Assembly: GCA_016717325.1 (NCBI GenBank)
Contig: JADKFV010000004.1
Span: 186,001-250,000, forward strand
DNA: 64,000 nucleotides
Direction: 5' to 3'
Origin: Bacteroidota bacterium
GTDB lineage: Bacteria > Bacteroidota > Bacteroidia > AKYH767-A > OLB10
Part shown: piece by piece, positions 10,254 to 20,001 of the stretch
Layout of the letters: every line of letters begins with the position of its first letter
Numbering within the stretch: the first letter of the stretch is position 1
Made by a program: the position numbers and the translations under genes
Notes under the pieces: model-generated
What the model was told of the DNA's origin: nothing
Databases searched by the model: none
What the model saw: the letters and a program-made list of their open reading frames with translations, nothing else

Positions 10254-11870
10254 TCAACAGAACTCAAATTTTTCCCCATCAAACAAACCTTTGTCGCTAA
10301 GTTTTAATGATGGAATAACAAGCAAGGCCATGAATGAAAGTGTCATATATGGTGCACGGAGTGTGCAGCCCATTTCTTTTACCTTGCTATCAATAAAGAC
10401 ATATTGTTTGCCGACCGTTGCACAATCGTCTACACTCATCAATCCTGCTATTGGTAGTGGAAGCACTTCGGCTTTTTTATTTGCCACTACGCTTATTCCG
10501 CCACGGCACTCTATCAACAAATTTACAGCTTTTGTTATATCATCGTCACTTACACCTACGGCAATAATGTTGTGCGAATCATGAGCCACTGTAGATGCAA
10601 TTGCACCTTCTTTCAAGCCAAAGTTTTTGATAAATGCCACAGCAGGTTTGGTGTTGCTATATCTGTTCACCACAACAATTTTTAAAATGTCGGTTGCAGT
10701 ATTGCTAACAAGATTATTGTAATACACTGTTGGCTCAAACAACAATTTATTGGTAATCAATTGCCCTTCTAATGCTTCTATGCAATAATATTTTTTTTGC
10801 GTATCGCTATACGGCTCCATTACAAAGTCTGTTATACTTTTATATGTTGTATCGAAATTATTTATGATGCTTTGTTGTGCTTTTACAAGTTGTGTTTCAT
10901 TTTTTTTGTAAACCACATTTCCATTAATCACAGTCTGTATCACATCAAAATTTTTCAAATCGCTCACTACAATAAAATCGGCAGCATCGCCTGTGCGCAA
11001 CAACCCTACCGGCACGTTGTAATGCAACACAGGATTTACACAGGCACATTGCAATACATCGAACAACTTGTGGCCCGAAGCAATGGCACGTGCCGCCACT
11101 TTATTAATATGTCCCAGCAAAAAATCATCGGGATGCTTATCGTCACTGCACAGCATAACCATATCTGTATACGATGATATAACAGGATGCAGGGCTTCGA
11201 AATTTTTTGCCGCACTGCCTTCGCGAATCAAAACCTTCATTTGCAATTTCAGCTTATCGATGGCTTCGTCCAGTGTAAAACATTCGTGGTCGGTGGTGAT
11301 GCCTGCGGCAATATATTTTGCGGCTTGCTCGCCCCGCAATCCTGGTGCATGGCCATCAACAGGCTTACCAATTTTATGTGCATGTTTTATTTTCGCCATC
11401 ACCTCGGCATCGTTGTACAATACTCCGGGGTAGTTCATCATTTCGCTGAGGTACCAAATATCGGGGCGCTGCAAAAGTGCTTGTACAGCATCGGCATCAA
11501 GTATTGCACCTGCCGTTTCGAACGAAGTGGCCGGCACGCATGATGGCGCACCAAAATGTATTTTGAGTGCCGAAGTTTTTGCATTTTCCAGCATGTACTC
11601 CACACCTTGCATTCCGTTTACATTCGCTATTTCGTGTGGATCGCTTATGGTGGCAACCGTGCCGTGCTTTACTGCTTCTTGTGCAAAATAATAGGGCGTA
11701 AGCATACTGCTTTCTACATGGATATGCGCATCTACAAAACCGGGCATTATAAAAACATCCTCGTTATTTTCTTGTTCAGTAATATTAATAATTTTTGGCC
11801 CTTCGTATTTTATCTTGCCCTTATAAATTCTGCGGTTAATTACATCAACTATATTTCCTCTTACTTCCAT
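10254..11870 (-). CDS. ade: Adenine deaminase
   Basis: The enzyme hydrolyses adenine to hypoxanthine and ammonia in purine salvage and belongs to the AdeC branch of the amidohydrolase superfamily. Metal-binding motifs are clear: PGFVDAHIHVESSML at about residue 43, SDPHEIAN near 76, DGHAPGL near 173 and SDDKHPDD near 245. The C-terminal AdeC domain contains VAHDSHNIIAVG and a conserved GG region. Length (538) is typical. It is a single gene, with a palindromic and word-repeat region just beyond its stop. Confidence 0.95.
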   Translation of the reverse strand: MEVRGNIVDVINRRIYKGKIKYEGPKIINITEQENNEDVFIMPGFVDAHIHVESSMLTPYYFAQEAVKHGTVATISDPHEIANVNGMQGVEYMLENAKTSALKIHFGAPSCVPATSFETAGAILDADAVQALLQRPDIWYLSEMMNYPGVLYNDAEVMAKIKHAHKIGKPVDGHAPGLRGEQAAKYIAAGITTDHECFTLDEAIDKLKLQMKVLIREGSAAKNFEALHPVISSYTDMVMLCSDDKHPDDFLLGHINKVAARAIASGHKLFDVLQCACVNPVLHYNVPVGLLRTGDAADFIVVSDLKNFDVIQTVINGNVVYKKNETQLVKAQQSIINNFDTTYKSITDFVMEPYSDTQKKYYCIEALEGQLITNKLLFEPTVYYNNLVSNTATDILKIVVVNRYSNTKPAVAFIKNFGLKEGAIASTVAHDSHNIIAVGVSDDDITKAVNLLIECRGGISVVANKKAEVLPLPIAGLMSVDDCATVGKQYVFIDSKVKEMGCTLRAPYMTLSFMALLVIPSLKLSDKGLFDGEKFEFC

Positions 11871-12068
11871 TGTGTTTTATTTATTTTCAAATAAAGTGAA
11901 AAGGAATTGTTGGTGTTTTAGAAGAATTCGGTAGGAATGGTTATATATCTTTGCCACTGAGGCAAAAAGCTTAGCCAAAAGTTCTTAGCCTATGCTGGTA
12001 CGGTTTTTTAAAAGCACTCAAATAGAACCCCAATAAAAAAAATCTTCTTTACAAAACGAAAACATTTT

Positions 12069-13295
12069 TTACTCCACCACCACCTTACCCACCATCACAT
12101 TATTTTGTTCAATCACTTTTACAAAGTAAACTCCTTTTGCTGCTTTAGATAAATCTACTTGCAAAATATTATCAATAATATTTTCCTTTTTGTAAATTAA
12201 TTCGCTTGTAGTGGAGTAGATGTAAATGGCTTTTGATTTTTTAGTTTTCTTTTCAAAACTTATTGTAAATTTTCCATTGGAAGGTGATGGATAAATTGAG
12301 AGCGAATTGTTGTTTATATTGTTTTCTTTTATTGAAGTAGCAAAATTTGTAATTTTATATATGCCGCCCCATCCTCCCAAATATGCAACAGAATCATTCA
12401 CTATTTTCACTTTTGAGCCATCTGGCCCTCCATTCTGATATGAATATGCGGTATCCCATGTTTGGCCAGCATCATTAGTTATAAAAATGTAACCGCCCGC
12501 AATAGCCAATCCATTTCCATTTTCATTAAAATCAATAGACGTTACTTTAGAAAAAGAGAAAAAAGAGCTTGTTTGCCAACTGTAACCTCCATCATTGGTA
12601 ACCACAATTCTCTCAAAACTACCTGGCCCAAATTCAACAGCAGCGCCAATGAGTGGATTGAAAAATGAAACTTCATTAAAGTACAAATTTAAAAAACCAC
12701 TACTGGCCCGTGTATCCCAAGTTAGACCATTATCTATTGTATGTATCAATGCCGAAAACCCGTTTACTTCTCCACCACCGAACCCCTCATTTCCATCCAA
12801 AAAATCGAAATCGAATATCACCACAGGATAACCTAATGCAAGTGGATCTATAAGTGTATCATCTACATAATAATTGCTGTAGATATGGCGGATGTATCCA
12901 CTATCTGTTGAAACAATAAAATGATTAGTGTCAATCATGTGACAATCCCAGTTATTTGATGGTGGCAAAAACGATAATAATGACCAAGTTGCACCTCCAT
13001 CATTTGTGCGCTTAATGCCGCTGCTGTGGCTTACTGCAACACCATGATTGAAATCTATGAAATCTATATTTTTTACAATTGGGAAATTGGTTTCGATTGT
13101 ATCCCAGGTATTTCCACCGTTTTGGGTTCGATAAATTTTAGAACCAGAACTGAACATTACTGTATCTTGATTTAGAAAATCAATGTCATTTACGTAAATG
13201 CTACTATCCAGCAATATTGAGCTTATTTGCACTTGGCTAAACGTACACAACCCAACTAACAAGAAAAGCAACTCTAATACTATAATTTTTCTCAT
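12069..13295 (-). CDS. Secreted BNR/YCF48-like repeat protein with T9SS sorting domain
   Basis: A signal peptide (first ~20 residues, ending near CTFSQVQ) is followed by repeated modules with Asn-Gly-Gly-x-Thr-Trp signatures (TQNGGNTWDTI, TNDGGATWS, TNDGGYSWQT, TNDAGQTWDT), the Asp-box/BNR pattern of beta-propellers such as the YCF48 type. The last ~80 residues form a type A T9SS sorting domain (SIYPSPSNGKFTISF, ending in GVYFVKVIEQNNVMVGK), so the protein should be exported by type IX secretion to the surface or medium. Its ATG overlaps the stop of the upstream gene by four bases (ATGA), which indicates a coupled operon of three secreted proteins. Ligand or substrate unknown. Confidence 0.85.
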   Translation of the reverse strand: MRKIIVLELLFLLVGLCTFSQVQISSILLDSSIYVNDIDFLNQDTVMFSSGSKIYRTQNGGNTWDTIETNFPIVKNIDFIDFNHGVAVSHSSGIKRTNDGGATWSLLSFLPPSNNWDCHMIDTNHFIVSTDSGYIRHIYSNYYVDDTLIDPLALGYPVVIFDFDFLDGNEGFGGGEVNGFSALIHTIDNGLTWDTRASSGFLNLYFNEVSFFNPLIGAAVEFGPGSFERIVVTNDGGYSWQTSSFFSFSKVTSIDFNENGNGLAIAGGYIFITNDAGQTWDTAYSYQNGGPDGSKVKIVNDSVAYLGGWGGIYKITNFATSIKENNINNNSLSIYPSPSNGKFTISFEKKTKKSKAIYIYSTTSELIYKKENIIDNILQVDLSKAAKGVYFVKVIEQNNVMVGKVVVE

Positions 13296-15197
13296 TGTAT
13301 TATTAATTTGGTTGTTATTGATTCTGTTCCTAACTGAGCTTTTATGAAATAAGATCCAGATGTTAAATTCAAGTCACTATTAGGAAAATGGAAATTCGCT
13401 GTAGAAAGGTTTTTGATTGAAAAATTTTGCAACAAATTTTTCACTTGATTTCCGTTGTTATCGTAAATCACTAGCGTAACTTTTTCAGCACATGCGTTAG
13501 TTAAGGTAATATTTATTTCATCCGCAACAGGATTTGGATTCACGCTCATTGTTGTGCTTCTATTCAACTTTACAAATTTGGTTTCAGTAATAAAATAATT
13601 GTTCGTTTTTTGCACATTTTCCGGCACACAATTACTATTTATTTTTGTGTGTAATGTACTACCGTAAGCAGCATGAAAACCTGTTTTCATCAGTATGGAA
13701 TTACCTGCAAACATTCGGATATCGCTACCATCAACTATTTCATAATTGCAATTATCAGATACCACTATATTGTTTTGGGCTTTTTCAATTTTGTAAAAAG
13801 GTGTTACAGGGTTGCAAAGGCTTAAATCTGTAACGCAAGGTATTTCGTATGGTTGTGCATATACTGTTTGAAGACCATTGCGTCTATCGCACCAAACAGG
13901 GACACCCAAACTATTACACAGGTCATTACCATTAAAATCATGTGCTACATAATTTGCATCTTTTAAACCTGTGGTAGAAAAATCACTTATTTTAGTGTGC
14001 ACCCAAGAAGCACCATTGTCATTCGACAATGAATTATATGCATTAAATCCGTTGTTATTCATAAAATCTGTAGAATTGTAATAAACGACTGATATCACGC
14101 CATTGTACGGATCGCATGCCATATATGGCTGCCATTGATCAAGAGGTGCCATACTAGCGTCCTCAAAAATCAATTTGGGACTACTCCAATGATTCCCGTT
14201 GTCAATTGATTTAATAAAACAAATATCTTTTGAAAGAGGGTCAATTTGATTTGGTGCAAGTCCTCGGTTCGCCCAAGCAATGTAAATATTTCCATTTTGC
14301 TGATTGATTGCCATAGTCGGGAAACTCGGATGCTTAGTACCTGCTTTAATATCAAATGCTAAATCAGCATTGTTAATTCCGCGTATAATTAAAGGAACAT
14401 AATTTGGAGGCCCTATTATATTAGTATTCATATCAAAATCTACCCTAAAAGTATTCCATGTTTGCCCACCGTCCACAGACTTTGCAAAACCAATCCCACT
14501 TTCATCTTGATAACTTTGATTGTAGATGTCATAAATTGCCCAGCAAACATATATTGACCCGTCTGGCCCGAACGCTATATTTGGTGATTGATGTACGACT
14601 CCTCCAATATTCGCAGGGCATAAGTCAATTTCAGGATCCCATGTCTGACCACTTGTTGTAGATCTTTTAATTTTGATATGGAAATCCGCCTGATTTCGGT
14701 ATGCACAAAACATTAAATTAGAATTATTTTTTCTTCTAGTATCGCACATCAAAAAAGGCTTATCTATAACTAATGTACTTTGAATTAAAATAGGATTGCT
14801 CCATGTTACGCCATTATCATCAGAATAACGAAAATGAATTCCATTTGGGGTTAATGTTTTCAAATAACTAACAAAGATGCGGCCATCCAAGTTAATCGTG
14901 CATGAAGGATCACCATATGCGTCAATTTGGGAAAAAAAAATTACTGGCCCATGTAGCACCTTTGTTTTGTGAAATACAAACATTGAGGCCATAATTTGGG
15001 CTAATATTAAAACTCCTCAAATTATTAGCAATTATAATTCTATTTGGGTTTGTCCTGTCAATGAATACACTACTTTCAGATAACATATCATCATTTGAAA
15101 AGATTGGATAAGGCTCAATATCTGTGGTATTATATTGAGCATAGCTTACAAAGTTTAGCAAACAAAACGACATTAGAAATTTAATTATTTTCATCAC
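13292..15197 (-). CDS. Secreted sialidase-like (BNR) protein with T9SS sorting domain, frameshifted
   Basis: Two overlapping frames join into one protein. The 5' part (from 15197) has a signal peptide and an Asp-box NKGATWAS; the rest, in the other frame, continues the six-bladed sialidase/neuraminidase-like propeller with many Asp-boxes (SDDNGVTWSNP, STTSGQTWDP, SVDGGQTWNT, SIDNGNHWSSP) and ends in a T9SS type A sorting domain (NPNPVADEINITL). The break lies at a run of nine A bases on the plus strand (14932-14940). One base more or less restores the frame, so this is either sequence error or a slippage site. The catalytic Arg triad of true sialidases was not confirmed. It lies between the SprB-repeat gene and the BNR gene in one operon. 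Confidence 0.8.
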
Positions 15198-15199
15198 CC

Positions 15200-16864
15200 T
15201 TATTTTTTTAATAATAATTTCAAAGCGTCCAATTCTTTTTTCAATTCAAAAATATAGAGGTAGGCTTCTTCCAATTTTTCTTGTTGTTGGATGATGGTTT
15301 GCGTTACATTTAATTTTCCGTTTGTTGCAATATCATTAGCAGTTGGCATGCCGGGCAAATGTTTTTGGTTGCTTACATAATTTTGCAATTCATCAATTGA
15401 TAAATATTTATGTGTTGGTTCAAAAACATAATCGGGCCAGGGTGCACCAAGTGAAGTCCATATTTCGTTTGCGCCAAGTTTGCCATTCACTATTAATTTG
15501 TAAGGCGTTGTTCCGTTTTGTAAAGTAATGGCTGATGGGTCAACTCCTATTGCAACAGTACCATCATTTAATATGCTAAAAATTCTTGTGTAGTTTGTAT
15601 TATCATTCCAAAAAATAGAAAGAGGCTTTCCGGTTTCATTAGAACGTGGCCCGCTTATGTGCCAATATCCATCGTTGTTTTGCAAATTGATGCTTGTGCT
15701 TGCAGCACCGTTGTCGGTTATATAAAAATTTGGTGTATTGCCTTTTAGTTGTAACATAGCTAGTGCATTAACTGTGCTTGTGCCAATACCAACTTTACCT
15801 TCAACTATTAATCCGTTGGCGGGTGCATTTATCCCGGCATACGAATCACCAATTGATAAATTTCCATTCACAGCAACTTTACTTTGTGGTAAAGAAGTAC
15901 CTATACCCAAATTACCATTACTTGTAAATCGTGCTCTTTCAAGTGCATTGGTAATAAAAGTAAACTCATGGTTAGTGCATGTGCCTATTTGTCTTTCGGT
16001 GGAGGTGCTGTTAGCTCCAAAATAATTACCACCCAAAAACCAAGGCATATTTAGTGCTTGATTACAATTTTTTGGAGCAACTTCAACTTCACCATTTGCA
16101 TTTACAAAAAGCAAATCCAATCCGGGATTGTTTCGTTCCAAATTTTTAATTTTTAGTTTCCCATCACTTGTAATTTGCAGTCGCTCGGTATTGTTTGTCT
16201 TAAAAATTAAATCTTTATTATCTGTGGTACCAATAAATTGTGTGGTGGGATTTGTGTTTGCATTGCCGGTCATTGTCCAATCGCTGCGGTCGGGTTGGGA
16301 TAGTACGAATCGGTCGCTATTTAACGTGCACCCATTGCCATCAGTAACAGTTACCATATAAGAGCTTGCACCAAGTGTTGTTCTATTTTTGTTTGTATTG
16401 CCATCACTCCACAAAAAACTGTAAGCGGCCACGCCTCCGCTTGTGGTTACAGTTATGCTGCCATCGTACCCATTATAAAGGCTAATATTTTTGCCATTGG
16501 GATAGGTAAATACTACACTTTGCAATTCCAGCATTTCGGGTTCTATCAAAGTAATATCGGCTATTACCACTTGCATGGCTGCATCGGTAACACGTACACT
16601 ATAATAACCCGCTGCTAGGTTATTAATGTTTTGTGTGGTTTGGTCGTTTGTCCATTCATAAGTGTAAGGCGGCATGCCCCCAGTCACATTTGCAATGATG
16701 CTTCCATCCGTTTTACCAAAGCAAGTAATGTTGTATCCATTGTGCTGCGAAGGAGTGAGGGTGACTGTGGGTGATTGTGCGTGCATGGTATAATTTGTAA
16801 CAAAAAAAAGTGTGGCAATTGCAGCAATTTTTTTAATTTTATTACCTACTAATTTTAAAGGCAA
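15200..16864 (-). CDS. Secreted protein with two SprB repeats and tail-fibre-like C-terminus
   Basis: After a signal peptide (NKIKKIAAIATLFFVTNYT...AQS) there are two SprB-type repeats (CFGKTDGSIIANVTGGMPPY and the YNGYDGSITVTTSGG module), then short repeats of the type seen in phage tail fibres and Bacteroidota surface proteins (ITSDGKLKIKNL, FTSNGNLGIGTSLPQSKVAV, VEGKVGIGTS), and a conserved end (DYVFEPTHKYLSIDELQNYV...KHLPGMP) with a C-terminal coiled coil. It is the first gene of a three-gene operon, two bases before the sialidase-like gene. No ATG is available: the frame extends back through an AAAAGGC minisatellite that encodes repeating FAFCLLP. I place the start at a TTG at 16864, the last one before the signal peptide; a TTG at 16906 is the alternative. 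Confidence 0.75.
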   Translation of the reverse strand: MPLKLVGNKIKKIAAIATLFFVTNYTMHAQSPTVTLTPSQHNGYNITCFGKTDGSIIANVTGGMPPYTYEWTNDQTTQNINNLAAGYYSVRVTDAAMQVVIADITLIEPEMLELQSVVFTYPNGKNISLYNGYDGSITVTTSGGVAAYSFLWSDGNTNKNRTTLGASSYMVTVTDGNGCTLNSDRFVLSQPDRSDWTMTGNANTNPTTQFIGTTDNKDLIFKTNNTERLQITSDGKLKIKNLERNNPGLDLLFVNANGEVEVAPKNCNQALNMPWFLGGNYFGANSTSTERQIGTCTNHEFTFITNALERARFTSNGNLGIGTSLPQSKVAVNGNLSIGDSYAGINAPANGLIVEGKVGIGTSTVNALAMLQLKGNTPNFYITDNGAASTSINLQNNDGYWHISGPRSNETGKPLSIFWNDNTNYTRIFSILNDGTVAIGVDPSAITLQNGTTPYKLIVNGKLGANEIWTSLGAPWPDYVFEPTHKYLSIDELQNYVSNQKHLPGMPTANDIATNGKLNVTQTIIQQQEKLEEAYLYIFELKKELDALKLLLKK

Positions 16865-16905
16865 AAGGCAAAAGGCAAAAGGCAAAAGGCAAAAGGCAAA
16901 AGGCA
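16857..16905. repeat. AAAAGGC heptamer minisatellite
   Basis: About six tandem copies of a seven-base AAAAGGC unit overlap the apparent 5' end of the SprB-repeat gene. Read on the minus strand, the array encodes FAFCLLP repeats. The same peptide is familiar to me from short predicted proteins in other Bacteroidota. Confidence 0.85.
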
Positions 16906-17014
16906 AATTGGGAAACGGGATTCTTTTTCATAACTATAAGTATTAATTGGTTACGGTAAAGATATAGAAAAGGAATAATACGAATTACAAATGGAGGGAA
17001 ATAAAAATACAGAA

Positions 17015-17052
17015 CGTAGATTTTTATGATGTTGATGATTTATTATGATTTC
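17015..17052. repeat. Copy of GATTTTTATGA terminal-repeat element
   Basis: A stretch beginning GTAGATTTTTATGATGTTG is closely similar to 21623-21658 and 26231-26267. At 26231 the same sequence is paired with an inverted copy, so this is probably one end of a short dispersed element. Confidence 0.6.
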
Positions 17053-17064
17053 AATTTCTAAATA

Positions 17065-17084
17065 CCACGGGTTAAAACCCGTGG
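17065..17084. repeat. Palindrome CCACGGGTTAAAACCCGTGG
   Basis: A perfect inverted repeat with a two-base centre, directly followed by a smaller CCCTACGGG palindrome at 17101. It resembles the REP-like palindromes widespread in Bacteroidota and marks the left side of the 102-base tandem array. Confidence 0.8.
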
Positions 17085-17144
17085 CTATAATATGGAACAT
17101 CCCTACGGGATTTGTGTGCCGCAAAATTTTTCGCGCAAGAAAAG

Positions 17145-17625
17145 GAGCCGTAGGCTCGACTCAATATTGTAAGGAAGGATTTCATTCCATCCAATTAAAA
17201 AATGCACAAAAAAAATGGCGTGCAATTTTTGCTGCGCAAGCAATAGAGCCGTAGGCTCGACTCAATATTGTAAGGATGGATTTCATTCCATCCAATTAAA
17301 AAATGCACAAAGAAAAAATGGCATGAAACTTTTGCTGCGCAAGCATTAGAGCTGTATGCTCGACTCAATATTGCAAGGATGGATTTCAATCCATCCTATT
17401 AAAAAATGCACAAAGAAAAATGGCATGCAACTTTTGCCGAGCAAGCAATAGAGCCGTAGGCTCGACTCAATATTATAAGGATGGATTTCAATCCATCCTA
17501 TTAAAAAATGAACAAAGAAAAATGGCATGCTATTTTTGCCGCGCATGCAATAGAGCCGTAGGCTCGACTCAATATTGTAAGGATGGATTTCAATCCATTC
17601 TATTTAGGAAGGTGTGCACAAAATA
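17145..17625. repeat. Tandem array, ~102-base unit, 4.7 copies
   Basis: Units start at 17145, 17246, 17349, 17451 and 17553, so the period is 101-103 bases. Each unit has GAGCCGTAGGCTCGACTCAA, a second palindrome (GGATGGATTTCAATCCATCC, with variants) and an A-rich stretch ending in a GCGCAAGCAATA-like segment. Copies differ at several positions, including in the palindrome arms (CATTCC versus CAATCC). The units contain no unique spacers and no cas genes are near. Confidence 0.88.
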
Positions 17626-17741
17626 ATTGGGCAAAACGAATTCCACAAGTTAGCTTGCAATTGTCCTGCCTTGCACATTACAAGTTCGGCCATATTTTGA
17701 ATAGAATGATTTTAATGCATCTTTGTAAAAAAAATCAAGCA

Positions 17742-19484
17742 ATGAAAAATATTTCTTTTACCACATTAATAGCATGCAGTATCATTTGCTCAATAGCACA
17801 AGCCCAATATGGCTGTACCGATCCGCAGGCCAATAATTACAATGCTGCGGCAACTATTAATAATGGCAGTTGCACTTACAATAGCTCCAATCTTTCGCTT
17901 GCGTTTAAAACAAATTTGGCCACACCAACACTTGACGAAAACAGTGGTATAGAATTCACTCCGCTAGGTTTGTGGACATTTAATGACAGTGGCAACCTTA
18001 GCGAAATTTATCGTATAGATAGTTTGACCAATACAATTTTGCAAACGGTAACAATTACAAATGCCACCAATAATGATTGGGAAGACATTACTTCGAACAA
18101 CGATTATATTTTTATTGGCGACTTCGGAAATAATAATGGCACGCGACAAAATTTAAAAATATACCGTATAGCAAAATCGCAACTGCAACCATTGGTTACA
18201 TCTGTAACTGCTGATGTAATTAATTTTAACTATGCCGACCAAACTACTTTTGTATCGTTACCCAATAATAATAATTACGATTGCGAGGCCATGATTTTTT
18301 ATAACGATTCGTTGCACCTGTTTAGTAAAAACTGGGCCGATAAACAATGTAAACATTATGTACTTCCCGCTGTGCCCGGCACTTACACAACTCCTGTGCG
18401 CGAAACATTCAATGCCGGATTTTTAATTACCGCTGCAAGTGTGCAAGCCGGTGGTGTTATTTCTTTGATAGGTTACGACAATACCGGAGTGGCGCCTGTA
18501 AGCATGTGGATGTTGTATGATTATACTGCACCATTTTTTTTCAATGGTAACCGCAGAAAATTCAATCTTTCGAATGCTTTGACAAATGGGCAAGTAGAGG
18601 GCATAAGTTTTAGGAATGGCGCGTATGGTTATATTTCGAATGAGCGGTTTCAGCAATCTATATTTAATGTTGCACCCAAGTTGCAGGCTTTCAATCTTGC
18701 GCAATACCTTCCGGCAAGTTTTGTAACGCCTAAACCTAAACCAGCATTTTATGCAAGCGACTCTACTATTTGTAAAAAAGACAGCATTACATTTTTTGAT
18801 GCGAGCACAAATAATGCAACAACATTTATATGGACATTTACCGGAGGCACACCTGCAAGTTCTACATTAAAAAATCCTACGGTAAAATATAACACCACAG
18901 GAAATTTTGCAGTGAAATTAAAAGCAACAAATGCCGGAGGAAGCGATTCAATTACAAAAACAAATTTTATAAAAGTGAATGCTTTGCCACTTAATACGGT
19001 AACAGTTGTGGGCTTGCTCGATTTATGCCCCGGTGATAGCGTAGAGCTGAAAGCCGCTACAGGCAACAATTTCGGCTATGTGTGGTTTCGCAATGGCGTT
19101 ACAATTGCCAATGCAAATAAATTTAACCTGATAGTAAAGCAAAGCGGCAGCTATAAAGTGCGGCTTACAAATAATAATGGCTGCACCAATACTTCGGCAG
19201 TGAAAAAAGTGACAACGCTATGTACTCCCCGCATTGCTGCTTACAATAATTTCGAGACTAATATTTTCCCAAATCCATCCACTTCTTTTGAATTGAATGT
19301 AGAAGAGGGTGAAGAAATGCCTTTAACCATAAGTATATACGATGTTATGGGTGCACTTGTTTTTCAATCGCCACTAGAGCCCAATACAAATTTTATTTTT
19401 GGAAACGATTTAAAACCGGGAGTATATACCGTGCATGTAAATTATGTATCGAAGCAAGTGTTTACAAGGATTGTGAAAATGTAA
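17742..19484 (+). CDS. Secreted PKD-domain protein with T9SS sorting domain
   Basis: The ATG at 17742 gives a good signal peptide (MKNISFTTLIACSIICSIAQA). Upstream in-frame sequence is part of the repeat array and is not coding. A cysteine-bounded CTDPQANNYNAAATINNGSC motif follows, a module common at the start of Bacteroidota secreted proteins. Residues ~40-330 look like a beta-propeller, then a PKD domain (FYASDSTICKKDSITFFDAS to about residue 415), an Ig-like module (LNTVTVVGLLDLCPGDSVEL) and a type A T9SS sorting domain (NIFPNPSTSFELNV...KPGVYTVHVNYV). It is probably exported to the surface. No catalytic motif is apparent. Confidence 0.85.
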   Translation: MKNISFTTLIACSIICSIAQAQYGCTDPQANNYNAAATINNGSCTYNSSNLSLAFKTNLATPTLDENSGIEFTPLGLWTFNDSGNLSEIYRIDSLTNTILQTVTITNATNNDWEDITSNNDYIFIGDFGNNNGTRQNLKIYRIAKSQLQPLVTSVTADVINFNYADQTTFVSLPNNNNYDCEAMIFYNDSLHLFSKNWADKQCKHYVLPAVPGTYTTPVRETFNAGFLITAASVQAGGVISLIGYDNTGVAPVSMWMLYDYTAPFFFNGNRRKFNLSNALTNGQVEGISFRNGAYGYISNERFQQSIFNVAPKLQAFNLAQYLPASFVTPKPKPAFYASDSTICKKDSITFFDASTNNATTFIWTFTGGTPASSTLKNPTVKYNTTGNFAVKLKATNAGGSDSITKTNFIKVNALPLNTVTVVGLLDLCPGDSVELKAATGNNFGYVWFRNGVTIANANKFNLIVKQSGSYKVRLTNNNGCTNTSAVKKVTTLCTPRIAAYNNFETNIFPNPSTSFELNVEEGEEMPLTISIYDVMGALVFQSPLEPNTNFIFGNDLKPGVYTVHVNYVSKQVFTRIVKM

Positions 19485-19509
19485 AAGTTTTTTTTGTTGA
19501 GAAAGTTTT

Positions 19510-19542
19510 GAAGAGCTTGCAGTGAATATTCTCGAACTGTTT
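19510..19542. repeat. Dispersed repeat, inverse copy of 10131-10165
   Basis: The segment starting GAAGAGCTTGCAGTGAATAT matches the complement of 10131-10165 over about 33 bases with one difference. It sits directly downstream of the PKD-domain gene and directly before the 48-base array. Confidence 0.7.
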
Positions 19543-19560
19543 TGAAAGTTGAGGAGGATT

Positions 19561-19957
19561 TGTCCTCGGTTGGCGTCCCCGCCAACCGCTATGATGCATA
19601 TCAGTATTTGTCCTCGGTTGGCGTCCCCGCCAACCGCTATGATGCATGTCAGTATTTGTCCTCGGTTGGCGTCCCCGCCAACCGCTATGATGCATGTCAG
19701 TATTTGTCCTCGGTTGGCGTCCCCGCCAACCGCTATGATGGATGTCGATTGATATTTGGAGAAGATACAAACCGCTAAGGTACATGTCACCAATGATTGG
19801 CGGGGACGCCAACCATGGACAAAAAGTTGAGGAGGTTTGTCTTCGGTTGGCGTCCCCGCCAACCGCTATGATGCATGTCGATTGATATTTGGAGATGATA
19901 CAAACCGCTAAGGTACATGTCTACCGATGATTGGCGGGGACGCCAACCATTGACAAA
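19561..19957. repeat. 48-base tandem array of a GC-rich hairpin, plus inverted copies
   Basis: Four direct copies start at 19561, 19609, 19657 and 19705, each containing GGTTGGCGTCCCCGCCAACC, which folds into an eight-base stem with a TCCC loop. A further direct copy lies near 19850. Two copies in opposite orientation (TTGGCGGGGACGCCAACC) lie near 19798 and 19931, each linked to a CAAACCGCTAAGGTACATG spacer. A solitary copy is at 26284. Confidence 0.9.
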
Positions 19958-20001
19958 ATGAATATCAGAGTTCCAAAAAAAATATTGTACTTTCTAAAAA
20001 A

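Noticed and set aside
17145..17625. Possible CRISPR array
   Set aside because: Units are about 102 bases and similar along their whole length, with no unique spacers and no cas genes nearby.
19561..19760. Possible CRISPR array with 48-base period
   Set aside because: The would-be spacers are identical between units, inverted copies occur in the same cluster, and the 20-base hairpin explains the conservation.
19410..19862. Reading frame with repeating IIAVGGDANRGQI peptide
   Set aside because: It is the translation of the 48-base non-coding hairpin array, whose length is a multiple of three, and has no start context or homologue style.
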